Below, piece by piece: positions 15,829-25,391 of a stretch of DNA of 64,000 nt. The notes under the pieces were generated by a model. It was given only the letters and a program-made list of their open reading frames with translations. It was not told the origin of the DNA and ran no database searches. Each line of letters starts with the position of its first letter. Position 1 is the stretch's first letter. This DNA comes from Ruegeria lacuscaerulensis (GTDB lineage Bacteria; Pseudomonadota; Alphaproteobacteria; Rhodobacterales; Rhodobacteraceae). Both the position numbers and the translations under genes were made by a program. The stretch covers positions 248,001-312,000 of the forward strand of contig NZ_WQGO01000002.1 of assembly GCF_013034685.1 (NCBI RefSeq). The letters are read 5' to 3'.

Positions 15829-16998
15829 ATGCGGACACAAGTTCTTGTGATCGGCGGAGGGCCGTCAGGTTTGCTGTTGTCACAGCTTCTGGCAACGCAG
15901 GGAATCGACAGCATCGTTCTGGAACGTCGGACGAAGGACTATGTGCTGGGACGCATCCGTGCGGGCGTGTTGGAGAAAGGCTTTGTCGACCTGATGGATC
16001 AGGCAGGCGTCAGCGCGCGCCTGCATGCTGAGGCAATTGAACATAGCGGCACATTGATCGCGGTCGAAGAGGACTGCTTTCGGGTCGACTTCCAACACCA
16101 TACCGGCACCCCGGTTCTGGTTTACGGCCAGACCGAAGTGACCCGTGACCTCTATGACGCGCGCGAAGCCGCAGGTGGCGCGATGATCTTCAACACCGAA
16201 AACGTCACCATTCGTGACGCTGAATCCGACGCCCCCTATGTGACCTTCACCACTGATGGGCAAGATCAGCGTATCGATGCGGATTTCGTCGCGGGCTGCG
16301 ACGGGTTTCACGGGGTCAGCCGCCAAACCATCCCGCTGTCGGTCCGGCGCGAATACGAAAAGATCTATCCTTTTGGCTGGCTGGGCATTCTGTCCGAAAC
16401 CCCGCCTGTGCATCACGAACTGATCTACGCCTCGTCCCATCGCGGCTTTGCGCTGTGCTCCATGCGCAACGAGGCGCTGAGTCGCTATTACATCCAGTGT
16501 TCCCTGTCCGATCATCCGGAAGATTGGACCGATGCCGCCTTTTGGGCCGAGCTTAAACGCCGCATTCCACAGGAATATGCCGATCGCCTTGTAACCGGTC
16601 CGTCGATCGAAAAATCCATCGCGCCACTGCGTTCCTTCGTGACCGAGCCGATGCGCTGGGGGCGGCTGTTTCTGTGCGGGGATGCGGCGCACATCGTGCC
16701 CCCGACCGGGGCCAAGGGGCTGAATACGGCAGCCTCGGACGTGCACTACCTGTTTCAGGGCTTGAAGGACTATTACCGCGACGGGTCTGAAGCCGGGATC
16801 GACGCTTATTCACAAAACGCTCTGGCGCGGGTTTGGAAGGCCGAGCGGTTCAGTTGGTGGTTTTCATCACTTCTGCACCGCTTTCCCGACCAATCCGAAT
16901 TTGACCTCAAGATGCAACGGGCCGAGATTGACTTTCTGCGCAGCAATGAAGCCGCGCAAAAGGCGATGGCCGAAAACTATGTAGGGTTGCCCTATTGA
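15829..16998 (+). CDS. pobA: 4-hydroxybenzoate 3-monooxygenase PobA
   Basis: A 389-residue FAD monooxygenase that converts 4-hydroxybenzoate to protocatechuate with NAD(P)H and O2. FAD-binding motifs are GGGPSG near residue 9, the DG motif (AGCDGFHG) and GDAAHIVPPTGAKGLN. Length and the C-terminal ENYVGLPY match the family. The ATG follows GGAGGATC. It is the first gene of an operon running through pcaC, pcaH, pcaG, a BKACE gene and pcaB, and is divergent from the TRAP operon across about 250 bases. No pobR or pcaQ regulator gene lies nearby. Confidence 0.97.
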   Translation: MRTQVLVIGGGPSGLLLSQLLATQGIDSIVLERRTKDYVLGRIRAGVLEKGFVDLMDQAGVSARLHAEAIEHSGTLIAVEEDCFRVDFQHHTGTPVLVYGQTEVTRDLYDAREAAGGAMIFNTENVTIRDAESDAPYVTFTTDGQDQRIDADFVAGCDGFHGVSRQTIPLSVRREYEKIYPFGWLGILSETPPVHHELIYASSHRGFALCSMRNEALSRYYIQCSLSDHPEDWTDAAFWAELKRRIPQEYADRLVTGPSIEKSIAPLRSFVTEPMRWGRLFLCGDAAHIVPPTGAKGLNTAASDVHYLFQGLKDYYRDGSEAGIDAYSQNALARVWKAERFSWWFSSLLHRFPDQSEFDLKMQRAEIDFLRSNEAAQKAMAENYVGLPY

Positions 16999-17024
16999 AG
17001 ATGACCGACGAAAAGGGGAACGTG

Positions 17025-17405
17025 ATGAAACGCCATGCAACCGGCATGTCCGTGCGACGCAAGGTTCTGGGCGACGCCCATGTGGATCGCGCCGAGGCCC
17101 GGAAAACCGCCTTTGACGCGCCGTTTCAGGACATGATCACCGAAACCGCGTGGGGCACGCTGTGGGCGGATGACACGATCACCCCGCGCGAACGATCTAT
17201 GATTACGCTGGCACTCCTGGCCGCGACGCGGAACTTTGACGAGATCCCCATGCATGTGCGCGCCTGCGCCAATACCGGGGCTTCGAAAGACGATATCCTT
17301 CAGGCTTTCCTGCACGCCGCCGTCTATGCAGGCGTTCCCTGCGCCAATCGGGCCATTGCCCTTGCCAAACAAACCTTTTCCGAGATGGAGGACATGGCGG
17401 AATGA
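17025..17405 (+). CDS. pcaC: 4-carboxymuconolactone decarboxylase PcaC
   Basis: A 126-residue decarboxylase that turns gamma-carboxymuconolactone into 3-oxoadipate enol-lactone. Family motifs are [14 protein letters not shown] at the N-terminus, the [12 protein letters not shown] helix and [18 protein letters not shown] 17025 has AAGGGGA at suitable distance and gives the usual N-terminus; earlier TTG 16995 and ATG 17001 are less likely. It follows pobA closely and overlaps pcaH as ATGA. Confidence 0.93.
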   Translation: MKRHATGMSVRRKVLGDAHVDRAEARKTAFDAPFQDMITETAWGTLWADDTITPRERSMITLALLAATRNFDEIPMHVRACANTGASKDDILQAFLHAAVYAGVPCANRAIALAKQTFSEMEDMAE

Positions 17406-18118
17406 CCCAGCTTTTCCCACGCGACCGGGCCTGGCATCCGCAAGCCTTGGACCCCAACTACAAGACCAGCGTGACGCGGTCTCCGACACAGCCGCTTTTG
17501 TCGTTGGAAGGAACCACAAGCGAGCTGTCCGGCCCGACCTTTGGCCATAGTGACATCGACCCGCTGGACAATGACTTGCTGCGCAATTTCGCAACAACCG
17601 GTGATCCGGTGGGTGAACGTATACTGCTGCACGGACGGGTGCTGGATGAAAACGCCCGCCCGGTGCCCAATACTCTGGTCGAGATCTGGCAGGCCAATGC
17701 AGGCGGGCGGTATCGTCACAAGAAAGATACCTATCTGGCCGCCATCGACCCGAATTTCGGCGGCTGCGGTCGAACGCTGACCGATGATCAGGGTTACTAC
17801 CGGTTTCGCACTGTCAAACCCGGCGCTTATCCTTGGCGCAACTGGGTCAGCAGTTGGCGACCTGCGCATATTCACGTGTCAGTCTTCGGAACCAGCTTTG
17901 CGCAGCGCCTGATCACGCAGCTTTACTTTGAAGGCGACCCGCTGATTGCCAAGTGCCCGATCATCAACACGATCCCCGACCCGCGCGCGATTGACCAACT
18001 GGTGGCCGCGCTGGATATCAACGCCTCCGTTCCCTTCGACTGTCTTGCCTATAAATTCGACATCGTGCTGCGCGGGCTGCGGTCGACCTATTTTGAAAAC
18101 CGGCCCGAGGGGAACTAA
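17402..18118 (+). CDS. pcaH: protocatechuate 3,4-dioxygenase beta subunit
   Basis: A 238-residue catalytic subunit that cleaves protocatechuate between its hydroxyls to 3-carboxy-cis,cis-muconate. The four non-haem Fe(III) ligands are visible at the family spacing: Y104, Y143, H156 and H158 (AYPWRN and RPAHIHV). Overlap with pcaC and a two-base gap to pcaG indicate coupled translation of the two subunits. Confidence 0.97.
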   Translation: MTQLFPRDRAWHPQALDPNYKTSVTRSPTQPLLSLEGTTSELSGPTFGHSDIDPLDNDLLRNFATTGDPVGERILLHGRVLDENARPVPNTLVEIWQANAGGRYRHKKDTYLAAIDPNFGGCGRTLTDDQGYYRFRTVKPGAYPWRNWVSSWRPAHIHVSVFGTSFAQRLITQLYFEGDPLIAKCPIINTIPDPRAIDQLVAALDINASVPFDCLAYKFDIVLRGLRSTYFENRPEGN

Positions 18119-18120
18119 CC

Positions 18121-18720
18121 ATGGTGCAAAAGCTGGACTATCTCAAGGAAACGCCCTCACAGACCGCGGGGCCCTATGTGCATATCGGGCTGGCCCCCGG
18201 AGACGCCGGGTTCGATATCTACCGGCACGAGTTGGGCCGTGACATCGCGGGTCCAGATGCGTCAGGGACGAAGATCACTGTACGCGGTGTGGTGCGCGAC
18301 GGAACCGGCGCGCCGGTCAAGGATGTACTGATTGAAACATGGCAGGCGGATGCAAATGGCGTTTATCCCAGTCAGGGCTCTGTTGATCCGAGCTTTCGTG
18401 GCTGGGGCCGTGTGATTCCGGATTTCGACACGGGCGAATGGGCGTTCGACACGATCAAACCAGGCGCTGTAACCGACCAAACCGGTACAGTGATGGCCCC
18501 GCATATCAACTTGTGGCTCGTTGCTCGTGGGATCAATCTGGGCCTCAACACCCGGCTTTATTTCCCCGATGAAATGGCGGCAAATGCGTCGGATCCGGTG
18601 CTGAACCTGATTGAGCAGCCCGTGCGCAGGCAAACTCTTATCGCGGAACAGGTGGAAGGCGGCTACCGGTTCGATATTCAATTACAATGCCCTTCAGAAA
18701 CGGTGTTTTTCGATGTCTGA
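18121..18720 (+). CDS. pcaG: protocatechuate 3,4-dioxygenase alpha subunit
   Basis: A 199-residue structural partner of PcaH. It shares the intradiol dioxygenase fold (LIETWQADANGVYP, FRGWGRV) but lacks the iron-binding tyrosines and histidines, as expected of the alpha subunit; MAPHINLWLVARGIN stands at the position of the RPAHIH region. N-terminal LKETPSQTAGPYVHIG is characteristic. The end overlaps the next gene by 8 bases. Confidence 0.96.
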   Translation: MVQKLDYLKETPSQTAGPYVHIGLAPGDAGFDIYRHELGRDIAGPDASGTKITVRGVVRDGTGAPVKDVLIETWQADANGVYPSQGSVDPSFRGWGRVIPDFDTGEWAFDTIKPGAVTDQTGTVMAPHINLWLVARGINLGLNTRLYFPDEMAANASDPVLNLIEQPVRRQTLIAEQVEGGYRFDIQLQCPSETVFFDV

Positions 18721-19564
18721 TCCTGTCTCACAAACCCCCTGCATCATCTGTGTGGCGATCACCGGATCGGTGCCCACCAAGGCCGATAACCCGGCCGTTC
18801 CCATCAGCGTGCCGGAGCAGATCGAAAGCACGCATGAAGCTTTCGAGGCCGGAGCCTCCATCGCTCATTGCCATGTGCGCGACGCCGAGGGCAAACCCAC
18901 CTCGGACCCCGACTTGTTCGCAGCGCTGAAGGAGGGGATCGAAACGCACTGCCCCGGCATGATTGTACAGCTTTCAACCGGGGGGCGGTCCGGCGCGGGC
19001 AAAGCGCGCGGGGGTATGTTGCCGCTGTCCCCGGATATGGCCTCGCTTTCGGTGGGATCGAACAACTTTCCGACGCGCGTTTATGAAAACCCGCCCGATC
19101 TGGTGAACTGGCTGGCCAGCGAGATGGCAACCTACGGCGTCAAACCCGAGATCGAGGCCTTTGACCTTTCGCATATCCTGCAAGCGGCCCGGATGCACCG
19201 CGAGGGGCAATTGCCCGATACGCCCTATGTCCAATTTGTCATGGGCGTCCGCAATGCAATGCCCGTGGATCGTGACGTATTCGACTTCTACGTCAAAACC
19301 GTGCACCGCCTGTTCGGAGACGTCCCGTGGTGCGCCGCCGGGATCGGGGCTGGGCAGATCAAGCTGAACGAATGGTCCATCGCGGCGGGCGGGCATGTGC
19401 GCACCGGGCTGGAGGACAACGTGCGTCTGGATCGCCACACGCTTGCCCCGTCCAATGCAGCGCTGGTGCAGAGAGCCGTCGATCTTTGCCACGCCCACGA
19501 CCGCCCAGTTGCGAGTGTAGACCAGGCGCGCGCCATTCTGGGCCTGCGCCCGGCTGCGGCCTAA
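18713..19564 (+). CDS. beta-keto acid cleavage enzyme (BKACE, DUF849), likely acting on beta-ketoadipate
   Basis: A 283-residue TIM-barrel enzyme of the BKACE family, which exchanges a beta-keto acid with acetyl-CoA to give acetoacetate and a new CoA ester. Zn-binding HCHVRD near residue 47 and the segment SVGSNNFPTR are characteristic. ATG 18713, inside the end of pcaG, gives the typical N-terminus (CIICVAITGS). Embedded between pcaG and pcaB, it probably converts 3-oxoadipate to succinyl-CoA, replacing PcaIJ and PcaF. BKACE members with this activity are known; the assignment here is from context. Confidence 0.88.
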   Translation: MSDPVSQTPCIICVAITGSVPTKADNPAVPISVPEQIESTHEAFEAGASIAHCHVRDAEGKPTSDPDLFAALKEGIETHCPGMIVQLSTGGRSGAGKARGGMLPLSPDMASLSVGSNNFPTRVYENPPDLVNWLASEMATYGVKPEIEAFDLSHILQAARMHREGQLPDTPYVQFVMGVRNAMPVDRDVFDFYVKTVHRLFGDVPWCAAGIGAGQIKLNEWSIAAGGHVRTGLEDNVRLDRHTLAPSNAALVQRAVDLCHAHDRPVASVDQARAILGLRPAAA

Positions 19565-19600
19565 CGCTAGGCCGGACGACCCAAGATAAGGACGTAGACT

Positions 19601-20662
19601 ATGACCGATCTGTTCTCGCACCCCTGGTTTTCGGGCCTGTTCGGAGATGCCGAGGCACAAGAGATCTGGTCGGCGGAGCGGTCACTTACCCATATGTTGG
19701 CCTTCGAGGCCGCGTATTCGCGCGGCTTGGGCGCAACCGGCAAAATCCCCGCCGACCAAGCAGACGCTGCTGCCGCATGGATTGAACAAGCCGTGCCCGG
19801 TATGGATACCTTGCGCGCTGGCACCATGGCGGATGGGCTGCCTGTACCAGCACTGGTTCAGGCCCTTACATCGGATGCAGGACCACTGGCCAAAGCCATT
19901 CACACCGGAACAACATCCCAAGACGTGATGGACACGGCCTTAGCGTTGACCTTGCGTGAGACCACGAACCTGTTGCAAGCGCGCCTATCGCAGCTGTCGG
20001 ACGTGCTGGCCGATCTAAGTGAACAGTTTGGCGGACGCAAAGTCATGGGACGCACGCGAATGCAGGCTGCCCTGCCCGTCCTGGTCGGTCACCGGATCAA
20101 AACCTGGCGCGATCCGCTGCGCAGCTATCACCAAAGCCTATCCGACCTGCGCCCGCGCGTGGAATGCGTACAACTGGCCGGACCCGTCGGGGATGGTCAG
20201 ACCATTGGGCTTGCGCAGCACGATTTTGCGAAGCATATCGCCGATGCCCTTGGGCTGCATGTGGCAGATCAAAGCTGGCACACCACCCGCGACAGACTGG
20301 TGGCGTATGCCGATCTGCTGTCGCGCATCTCGGGGTCACTGGGAAAGATGGGGCAGGATGTTTGCCTGATGGCCCAACAAGGTGTGGACGAGATCAGGCT
20401 GTCCGGTGGCGGAACATCTTCGGCCATGCCGCACAAACAGAACCCCATTCTGGCTGAGCTGCTGGTAACACTGGCGCGGTTCAACGCCGTACAGGTGTCC
20501 GGGATGCACCATGCTATGGTGCATGAACAGGAACGATCCGGCAGCGCGTGGGCATTGGAATGGATGATCCTGCCGACCATGGCCCAGACCACGGCTCGGT
20601 CACTTGCTGCGGCCACCACATTGTGCACGCAGATCATTTCAATCGGCGCAACGCCCGACTAA
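19601..20662 (+). CDS. pcaB: 3-carboxy-cis,cis-muconate cycloisomerase PcaB
   Basis: A 353-residue fumarase/aspartase-superfamily enzyme forming gamma-carboxymuconolactone from the PcaHG product. HTGTTSQDVMDT (101-112) and the superfamily signature GTSSAMPHKQNP (about 271-282) are intact. It is about 100 residues shorter than pseudomonad PcaB and ends soon after the central helices, without the C-terminal domain; I recall short forms in related bacteria, so I do not call it truncated. It is the last gene of the operon. Confidence 0.93.
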   Translation: MTDLFSHPWFSGLFGDAEAQEIWSAERSLTHMLAFEAAYSRGLGATGKIPADQADAAAAWIEQAVPGMDTLRAGTMADGLPVPALVQALTSDAGPLAKAIHTGTTSQDVMDTALALTLRETTNLLQARLSQLSDVLADLSEQFGGRKVMGRTRMQAALPVLVGHRIKTWRDPLRSYHQSLSDLRPRVECVQLAGPVGDGQTIGLAQHDFAKHIADALGLHVADQSWHTTRDRLVAYADLLSRISGSLGKMGQDVCLMAQQGVDEIRLSGGGTSSAMPHKQNPILAELLVTLARFNAVQVSGMHHAMVHEQERSGSAWALEWMILPTMAQTTARSLAAATTLCTQIISIGATPD

Positions 20663-21152
20663 CGCTTCAACAAATCCAATGTGGATCTGCTCAATTCGGA
20701 TGCCCGTTGTGTGACTTCAACTCGGGCAAACTGTTCCGTCAGTTGGCGCGGGCCACGAGCTGATAACCTGGCTTGGCAATGGCTCGAACCTTGGTAATCG
20801 GCGCACTATTAATCCAAGTCATGCCCTTCATTCTGATCCAGATCTTTGCAGTCGTCGTCATATGATTCTTGCCCACGATCGCAACCTTTCTACCAAAGCT
20901 TCTTTTCTTGGCACGTTTTGGAGAAGGTCCGGCGCGACGGCGGCATCCTCTCACCGAACCTAGGGCGGAACACCGCCGGGCCCGATTCAGATGGCTTGCC
21001 GGTTTACCCCCCACCGGAAGATGCCGCAGGGATATGGCCGGTCGGCTTAGACACAAATTCGCAACGCATCTTCTGGGTCGACAGACGTTACTTTAGACGC
21101 AAGCCCAATACATATAGGCCAGAGTTTGCGACAGAACTACTTGGCGATACCT
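20663..21152. other. 490-base intergenic stretch with no recognised gene
   Basis: Short frames occur on both strands but none has a recognisable domain, a good ribosome-binding site or operon context. A stretch near 21040-21080 read on the plus strand gives LRHKFATHLLG, which resembles a tyrosine-recombinase motif, but nothing around it supports an integrase. It separates two tightly packed convergent operons and may be decayed DNA. Confidence 0.5.
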
Positions 21153-21938
21153 CTAGGGAAGCCTTAGAGACAGGCATGACATACCACCGTCCAACTTGGC
21201 ACAATCGGTGTTGTCTATCTCGACAACTTCATAGCCTGCGCGGTCCAGCATATCGGCCGTTCGAGGGAAGCCCGCGGCCATCAGCACCAGATTGTTGAAA
21301 CGGATGGCATTGGCAGCGGCTTCTTCTCCTTCGGCGACATGTAACACACGGTAGCCGTCAAAACAGCCTGATGCGTCCAGTCGGTGGGTGGACAAGATGG
21401 TCTCGGCATCCATCAGCGAACAATCTGTTTTGAAGTGCAGCACACCTTTGGGCGTGAAGACTTCCCGCAGCTTGTGTCCCCAATCAGAAGTTATCCTTGC
21501 CAGTTCAGCGACACCTTCCGCGTCGGTACGATCTGATCGGCCCACCAGAATTTCCCGACCGGTTACAATAATATCACCGCCTTCGATATGACCAGGGCCT
21601 TCGATCGCACGTACCGTATCGTAGCAGTCATGAAGGGTCGGAGCCATTTCGGCGACTTCGCCCATGCGCGATGGCGCACCAGGCCGCATCAGAACCACGC
21701 CTTGAGGGAGGCAAAGAGCAGTGTCTTCGACAAATTGTGCGTCTGGAAAGGTATCGAGCGGACCAAGCTCGATCACCTCTGCACCCGTGCTCTTTAGGGT
21801 AGCCACATATGCCTGATGCGCTGCCAACATCCCATCAAGATCTGGATCGCCGACATCCTCAGCGCGCAGCCCGTTTGCGATTGTGGATGCAGGGCGACGG
21901 GTGATGGCGCGTGAAAACTCGAAAGTGGGGTCTGTCAT
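21153..21938 (-). CDS. dimethylarginine dimethylaminohydrolase-family protein
   Basis: A 261-residue pentein-fold amidinohydrolase. Substrate-binding FVEDTA (69-74), H117-I-E119-GGD, catalytic H168 (LHFKTDCSL) and nucleophile C255 (GGMSCLSLR) match DDAH, which splits methylated arginines into citrulline and methylamines. Length equals bacterial DDAH. It is the last gene of a four-gene unit with arginine transaminase and ketoarginine decarboxylase genes, so methylarginine, arginine or a related guanidino compound is the likely substrate. Arginine deiminase-like activity cannot be excluded. Confidence 0.88.
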   Translation of the reverse strand: MTDPTFEFSRAITRRPASTIANGLRAEDVGDPDLDGMLAAHQAYVATLKSTGAEVIELGPLDTFPDAQFVEDTALCLPQGVVLMRPGAPSRMGEVAEMAPTLHDCYDTVRAIEGPGHIEGGDIIVTGREILVGRSDRTDAEGVAELARITSDWGHKLREVFTPKGVLHFKTDCSLMDAETILSTHRLDASGCFDGYRVLHVAEGEEAAANAIRFNNLVLMAAGFPRTADMLDRAGYEVVEIDNTDCAKLDGGMSCLSLRLP

Positions 21939-21941
21939 GGG

Positions 21942-23546
21942 TCAGTCTTTCGTGGGTGCAAGTTTTGCGGCAGTGATTTCGATCATGGACGGTCCTTTCA
22001 CGGCGACAGCGTCGCGTAACTTTCGCGCAACCACTTGTGGTTCCGCACGAGCTTCAAGATACGGAATGCCAAAAGACTTTGCGGTTGCCGCAAAATCGGG
22101 AGGCGTAGGATTACAACCGATCACTGTTACACCGACGTCCCTCATCGACGTTGCAATTTCTCCGTACCCGCTATTGTTCCAAATCACGAAGATGACAGGC
22201 AGGTTTTCGTCGACGGCGGCCATGATTTCAGGAAGGGAAAACTGGGCGCCACCATCCCCGACAATACACACCACAGGGGTGGAAGGGGCGGCGATTGCAG
22301 CTCCGACCGCCGCAGGAATTCCGTAGCCAAGCGCACCATATCCGGTTGCAGCATTGAACCAGCCACCCGCACGGTCGTGGTCATAGTACAGGTTACCCGC
22401 ATAAATCGGTTGGGTTGAGTCCCCGATCACAAGCGCATTGGGCACCGCATCGCGGATCGCATTGAGAATATCAACTATTTCGCGATAGTCCGGGCCAATT
22501 TCGTCCAACGCAGCGGTGCGTGCAAGCTTGGCCCGCATTTCACCTTCGCCCTTTTTTGCCGTTTTTGGCAATGACGCGGCCAGCACAGGTGCGACCAGTT
22601 CGACATCTCCGTGAATCGCAACCTTGGCTGTATGGCGGGCCAGTTGATCACGGCATCGGTCCACCCGGATCAGACCGTGCATCTCTGCCATCTGGCCGGT
22701 TGCATACATGTCGAAATCGGTGGGGCCAAGTTCGGTTCCCAATGCCAGCACGCAATCTGCGTCTTCAATCAAGTTGCGCACGGCCGGCAAGCTGGGGCTG
22801 GCAGGCACAGTCAGTGGATGATCATGCATGAGGCCTCGGGCGTTGACGGTTTGCACAACCGGCGCGTCAAGCGCTTCGGCCAACGCTTGCAAAGCACCCT
22901 CTGCGCGCTTTGCACCACCACCGGCGACAATTACGACGCGCCCAGCCTCGGCCAGTCGGCTTGCAGCCTCACTGATCAGATCAGTACCTGCCTGACACTC
23001 GGTGTGGGAAAGGGCAATGGGCGCCGCGACATAGGGATGGGCAGCCACATCCAAGGGAACCTCGATATGCACGGGCCCGGGCCGCTCGGTGGTCAAACGC
23101 TGAAAGGCGCGGTCTACGACCGGGTCCAGCTGATCGGCGTCAGAAACCTGTTCAGAAAGCAACGCGACTGTTTGCGCAAGTTTCAGTTGATCGGGCAGCT
23201 CGTGCAGATGCCCCATGCCCTTTCCAAGCGATGCCGTCGGGTTAACACCGGACACCACCAACAAGGGCACTGAATCCGACCGTGCCTGGGCCATAGGGGT
23301 CAGCGTATTCGTCAAACCCGGCCCGGTTATCACAAAAGCTACGCCCGGCTTACCCGATACACGTGCATAGCCATCCGCCATAAACCCTGCGCCCTGTTCG
23401 TGCCGAGGGGTAACATGTCGAATGCCAGATGCCGCAAGACCGCGGTACAGCTCGATGGTATGGACACCCGGAATACCGAACACACAGGCCACCTCTCGGC
23501 GCCGAAGCTCTGCGACCAAAGCTTCCCCAACTGTCAGAGCGCTCAT
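21942..23546 (-). CDS. aruI: thiamine-diphosphate decarboxylase, likely 5-guanidino-2-oxopentanoate decarboxylase (AruI-like)
   Basis: A 534-residue acetolactate-synthase-like enzyme. The TPP glutamate is in RHEQGAGFMADGYAR (about residue 49), and the pyrophosphate/Mg motif GDGGAQFSLPE leads to NNSGYGEI. The family has several substrates, but the overlap (ATGA) with an AruH-like transaminase gene points to decarboxylation of 2-ketoarginine to 4-guanidinobutyraldehyde, as in the Pseudomonas arginine transaminase pathway. Activity is inferred from linkage; the fold is certain. Confidence 0.82.
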   Translation of the reverse strand: MSALTVGEALVAELRRREVACVFGIPGVHTIELYRGLAASGIRHVTPRHEQGAGFMADGYARVSGKPGVAFVITGPGLTNTLTPMAQARSDSVPLLVVSGVNPTASLGKGMGHLHELPDQLKLAQTVALLSEQVSDADQLDPVVDRAFQRLTTERPGPVHIEVPLDVAAHPYVAAPIALSHTECQAGTDLISEAASRLAEAGRVVIVAGGGAKRAEGALQALAEALDAPVVQTVNARGLMHDHPLTVPASPSLPAVRNLIEDADCVLALGTELGPTDFDMYATGQMAEMHGLIRVDRCRDQLARHTAKVAIHGDVELVAPVLAASLPKTAKKGEGEMRAKLARTAALDEIGPDYREIVDILNAIRDAVPNALVIGDSTQPIYAGNLYYDHDRAGGWFNAATGYGALGYGIPAAVGAAIAAPSTPVVCIVGDGGAQFSLPEIMAAVDENLPVIFVIWNNSGYGEIATSMRDVGVTVIGCNPTPPDFAATAKSFGIPYLEARAEPQVVARKLRDAVAVKGPSMIEITAAKLAPTKD

Positions 23547-24727
23547 GCGACCTCACGCGGTATGTTGTTGGCATGATCAACAATGCGGGTGATGGCGGTG
23601 GCGAAATCATCGTCACTGATCGTCAATGCCACACGCACCCAGTTCTTCAGGCTGTCGCCGAAGGCCGAGCCCGGCATGACAGCAACTCCGGCTTGCAACA
23701 AGCGCCATGCGTAGGCCTCACCATCAAGACCGGTGTTCGCAACATCAATGAGTGCGAACATCCCAGCCTCGGGACGGTGCACAACAAGTTCAGTGTCGGC
23801 CCCCAAGCGATCCGCCAGCAAACTGGCCCGGCGCGCGAACCGTTTGGCCATACCAGAGGCAACCTCTGACCCGTCACGGATCGCCTTCTCGGTCATATCG
23901 GCGATGAAGGGCTGATTTCCGAACAGCAAGGTTTCAGAATAAGGCAGCAGTGCCTCGCAGAAGTCGGATGGACCGACACACCAGCCACTGCGGAAGCCGG
24001 GCGCAGCGTGTGACTTCGAAATGGATGAAACTCCGATGACGCGATCCGCAAATTCCGTATACGCAAGGGGCGAGACAAATTGTGACCCTTCAAAGACCAG
24101 GTCTTCGTAAACCTCGTCCGTTATGATCCACAAATCATGCGCGATTGCCAATTGCCCGATCTCCGCAATTTCTTGCGCAGTCAGGATCGCACCGGTTGGG
24201 TTGTGCGGCGTCGTCAGCAAGATCGCACGGCTGCGCGGCGTTATCCGTTTGGCGATGTCTTCAGCCTGAAGGCGAAATCCATGCTCGGGTCGCAAGGGAA
24301 CGGGCACCATGTCTGCACCTGACGCGCGCACGACACCTTCGTAGGTGGCATACATCGGATCGCCGACCAGAACCTCGTCGCCAGCCTCAGCAACCCCGGC
24401 CATAACCGCGAAAAGGGCGGTTTGCGTGCCGGGAAAACAGAGGATGTTTTCAGATTTAAAACTGCGTCCCCGGCGGAGCGAGTATCGCTCGGCCAACGCA
24501 TCCAACAGGCCCTCTTCTCCACGACCATTGGAATATCCCGTCCGCGCTGCCTGCAGCGAATGTACCGTAGTCTCGATCAGAGAGGCGGGCACAGGAACAT
24601 CCGGCTCACCTATCGTCATCTCGACGATATCAGCACCTGCTTTGACAAGTTCGCGAGCTTTCAGGTGTACGCTCCATTTGGCGCCACCCAAACCCGCCAA
24701 CCGAGCTGTTACTGCTGAGGTTCTCAT
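23543..24727 (-). CDS. aruH: PLP aminotransferase, likely arginine:pyruvate transaminase (AruH-like)
   Basis: A 394-residue class I/II aminotransferase with the PLP lysine in SSISKSHAAPGFRSGW, the TTPHNPTGAIL loop and the DEVYEDLVFEG motif. Segments such as VGDPMYATYEGV and AHDLWIITDEVY closely resemble AruH of Pseudomonas as I recall it. ATG 24727 overlaps the TetR stop as ATGA, so the longer upstream frame is not used. It would convert arginine and pyruvate to 2-ketoarginine and alanine, feeding the adjacent decarboxylase. Confidence 0.85.
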   Translation of the reverse strand: MRTSAVTARLAGLGGAKWSVHLKARELVKAGADIVEMTIGEPDVPVPASLIETTVHSLQAARTGYSNGRGEEGLLDALAERYSLRRGRSFKSENILCFPGTQTALFAVMAGVAEAGDEVLVGDPMYATYEGVVRASGADMVPVPLRPEHGFRLQAEDIAKRITPRSRAILLTTPHNPTGAILTAQEIAEIGQLAIAHDLWIITDEVYEDLVFEGSQFVSPLAYTEFADRVIGVSSISKSHAAPGFRSGWCVGPSDFCEALLPYSETLLFGNQPFIADMTEKAIRDGSEVASGMAKRFARRASLLADRLGADTELVVHRPEAGMFALIDVANTGLDGEAYAWRLLQAGVAVMPGSAFGDSLKNWVRVALTISDDDFATAITRIVDHANNIPREVA

Positions 24728-25380
24728 GACTCTGCTGCCTCTTTGTTCAACGTGATACCTAGAATTGCGCCGACCGAGTCTAGGCCGATCTGGGGCAACT
24801 GGCCTTCGGCAAACGCATCCGGAAGCGCACCGCCTTCCAGCCAGAGGCCGTCGATCACCGCGTTGCACGCGATCGCCAACTGTTTCGCCTCGAAGGGTTC
24901 CACATCGCGCCGGGTTTCCTTGAGCGCAGCGACGATGAGCGCTTCGAGATGGTCTCGGAAGTAGTCATAAGTGCGCTGGTGGACATGTTGCATTTTGGGG
25001 TCCGTCTGGACCTTGTTCAGAAATCCGGCCCAAAGGGCGACGACCTTGGGATCGACAATTGGTGGCCGCAAAGACGCATCGACAAAGTTCGACAACCGAG
25101 ACACCGCCGTCCCTTCCCCGGTATAGGCGGCCGTTTTGACGGTCAGCGTATTCATATGATGCTCGTAGGCCGCGTGCACCAATTCGTCTTTCGAGGTGAA
25201 ATAGTGTCGGATCAAACCTTGGGTCACGTTTGCACGCGCCGCGATCTCACGCACAGTTGCGCCACGCACCCCCATCTCGGCGATCAGGTCCAGAGTTGCC
25301 AATATCAATGCCTCGCGCCGATGCTCAGCGGACTCACGCGTAAATTTTCGGCTATCGTCCTGCACCGCGGGCATATCCAT
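24724..25380 (-). CDS. TetR-family regulator of the arginine/methylarginine locus
   Basis: A 218-residue TetR/AcrR repressor with an N-terminal helix-turn-helix (GATVREIAARANVTQGLIRHYF, within about residues 38-62) and a BetI-like C-terminal domain. It is first in the operon with the aruH-like, aruI-like and DDAH genes and divergent from the ABC transporter. A near-palindrome at 25392-25409 between the two units is the obvious candidate operator. The ligand is not known. Confidence 0.88.
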   Translation of the reverse strand: MDMPAVQDDSRKFTRESAEHRREALILATLDLIAEMGVRGATVREIAARANVTQGLIRHYFTSKDELVHAAYEHHMNTLTVKTAAYTGEGTAVSRLSNFVDASLRPPIVDPKVVALWAGFLNKVQTDPKMQHVHQRTYDYFRDHLEALIVAALKETRRDVEPFEAKQLAIACNAVIDGLWLEGGALPDAFAEGQLPQIGLDSVGAILGITLNKEAAES

Positions 25381-25391
25381 GACATGAAGTT

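Noticed and set aside
19601-20662. Calling pcaB truncated
   Set aside because: It is shorter than the pseudomonad enzyme, but all catalytic motifs are present, the end is not abrupt within a motif, and short forms exist in related bacteria as far as I recall.
21040-21081. Tyrosine-recombinase-like motif LRHKFATHLLG
   Set aside because: Only this short stretch matches; no catalytic tyrosine, arginine or fold-sized frame surrounds it, so it is probably chance.
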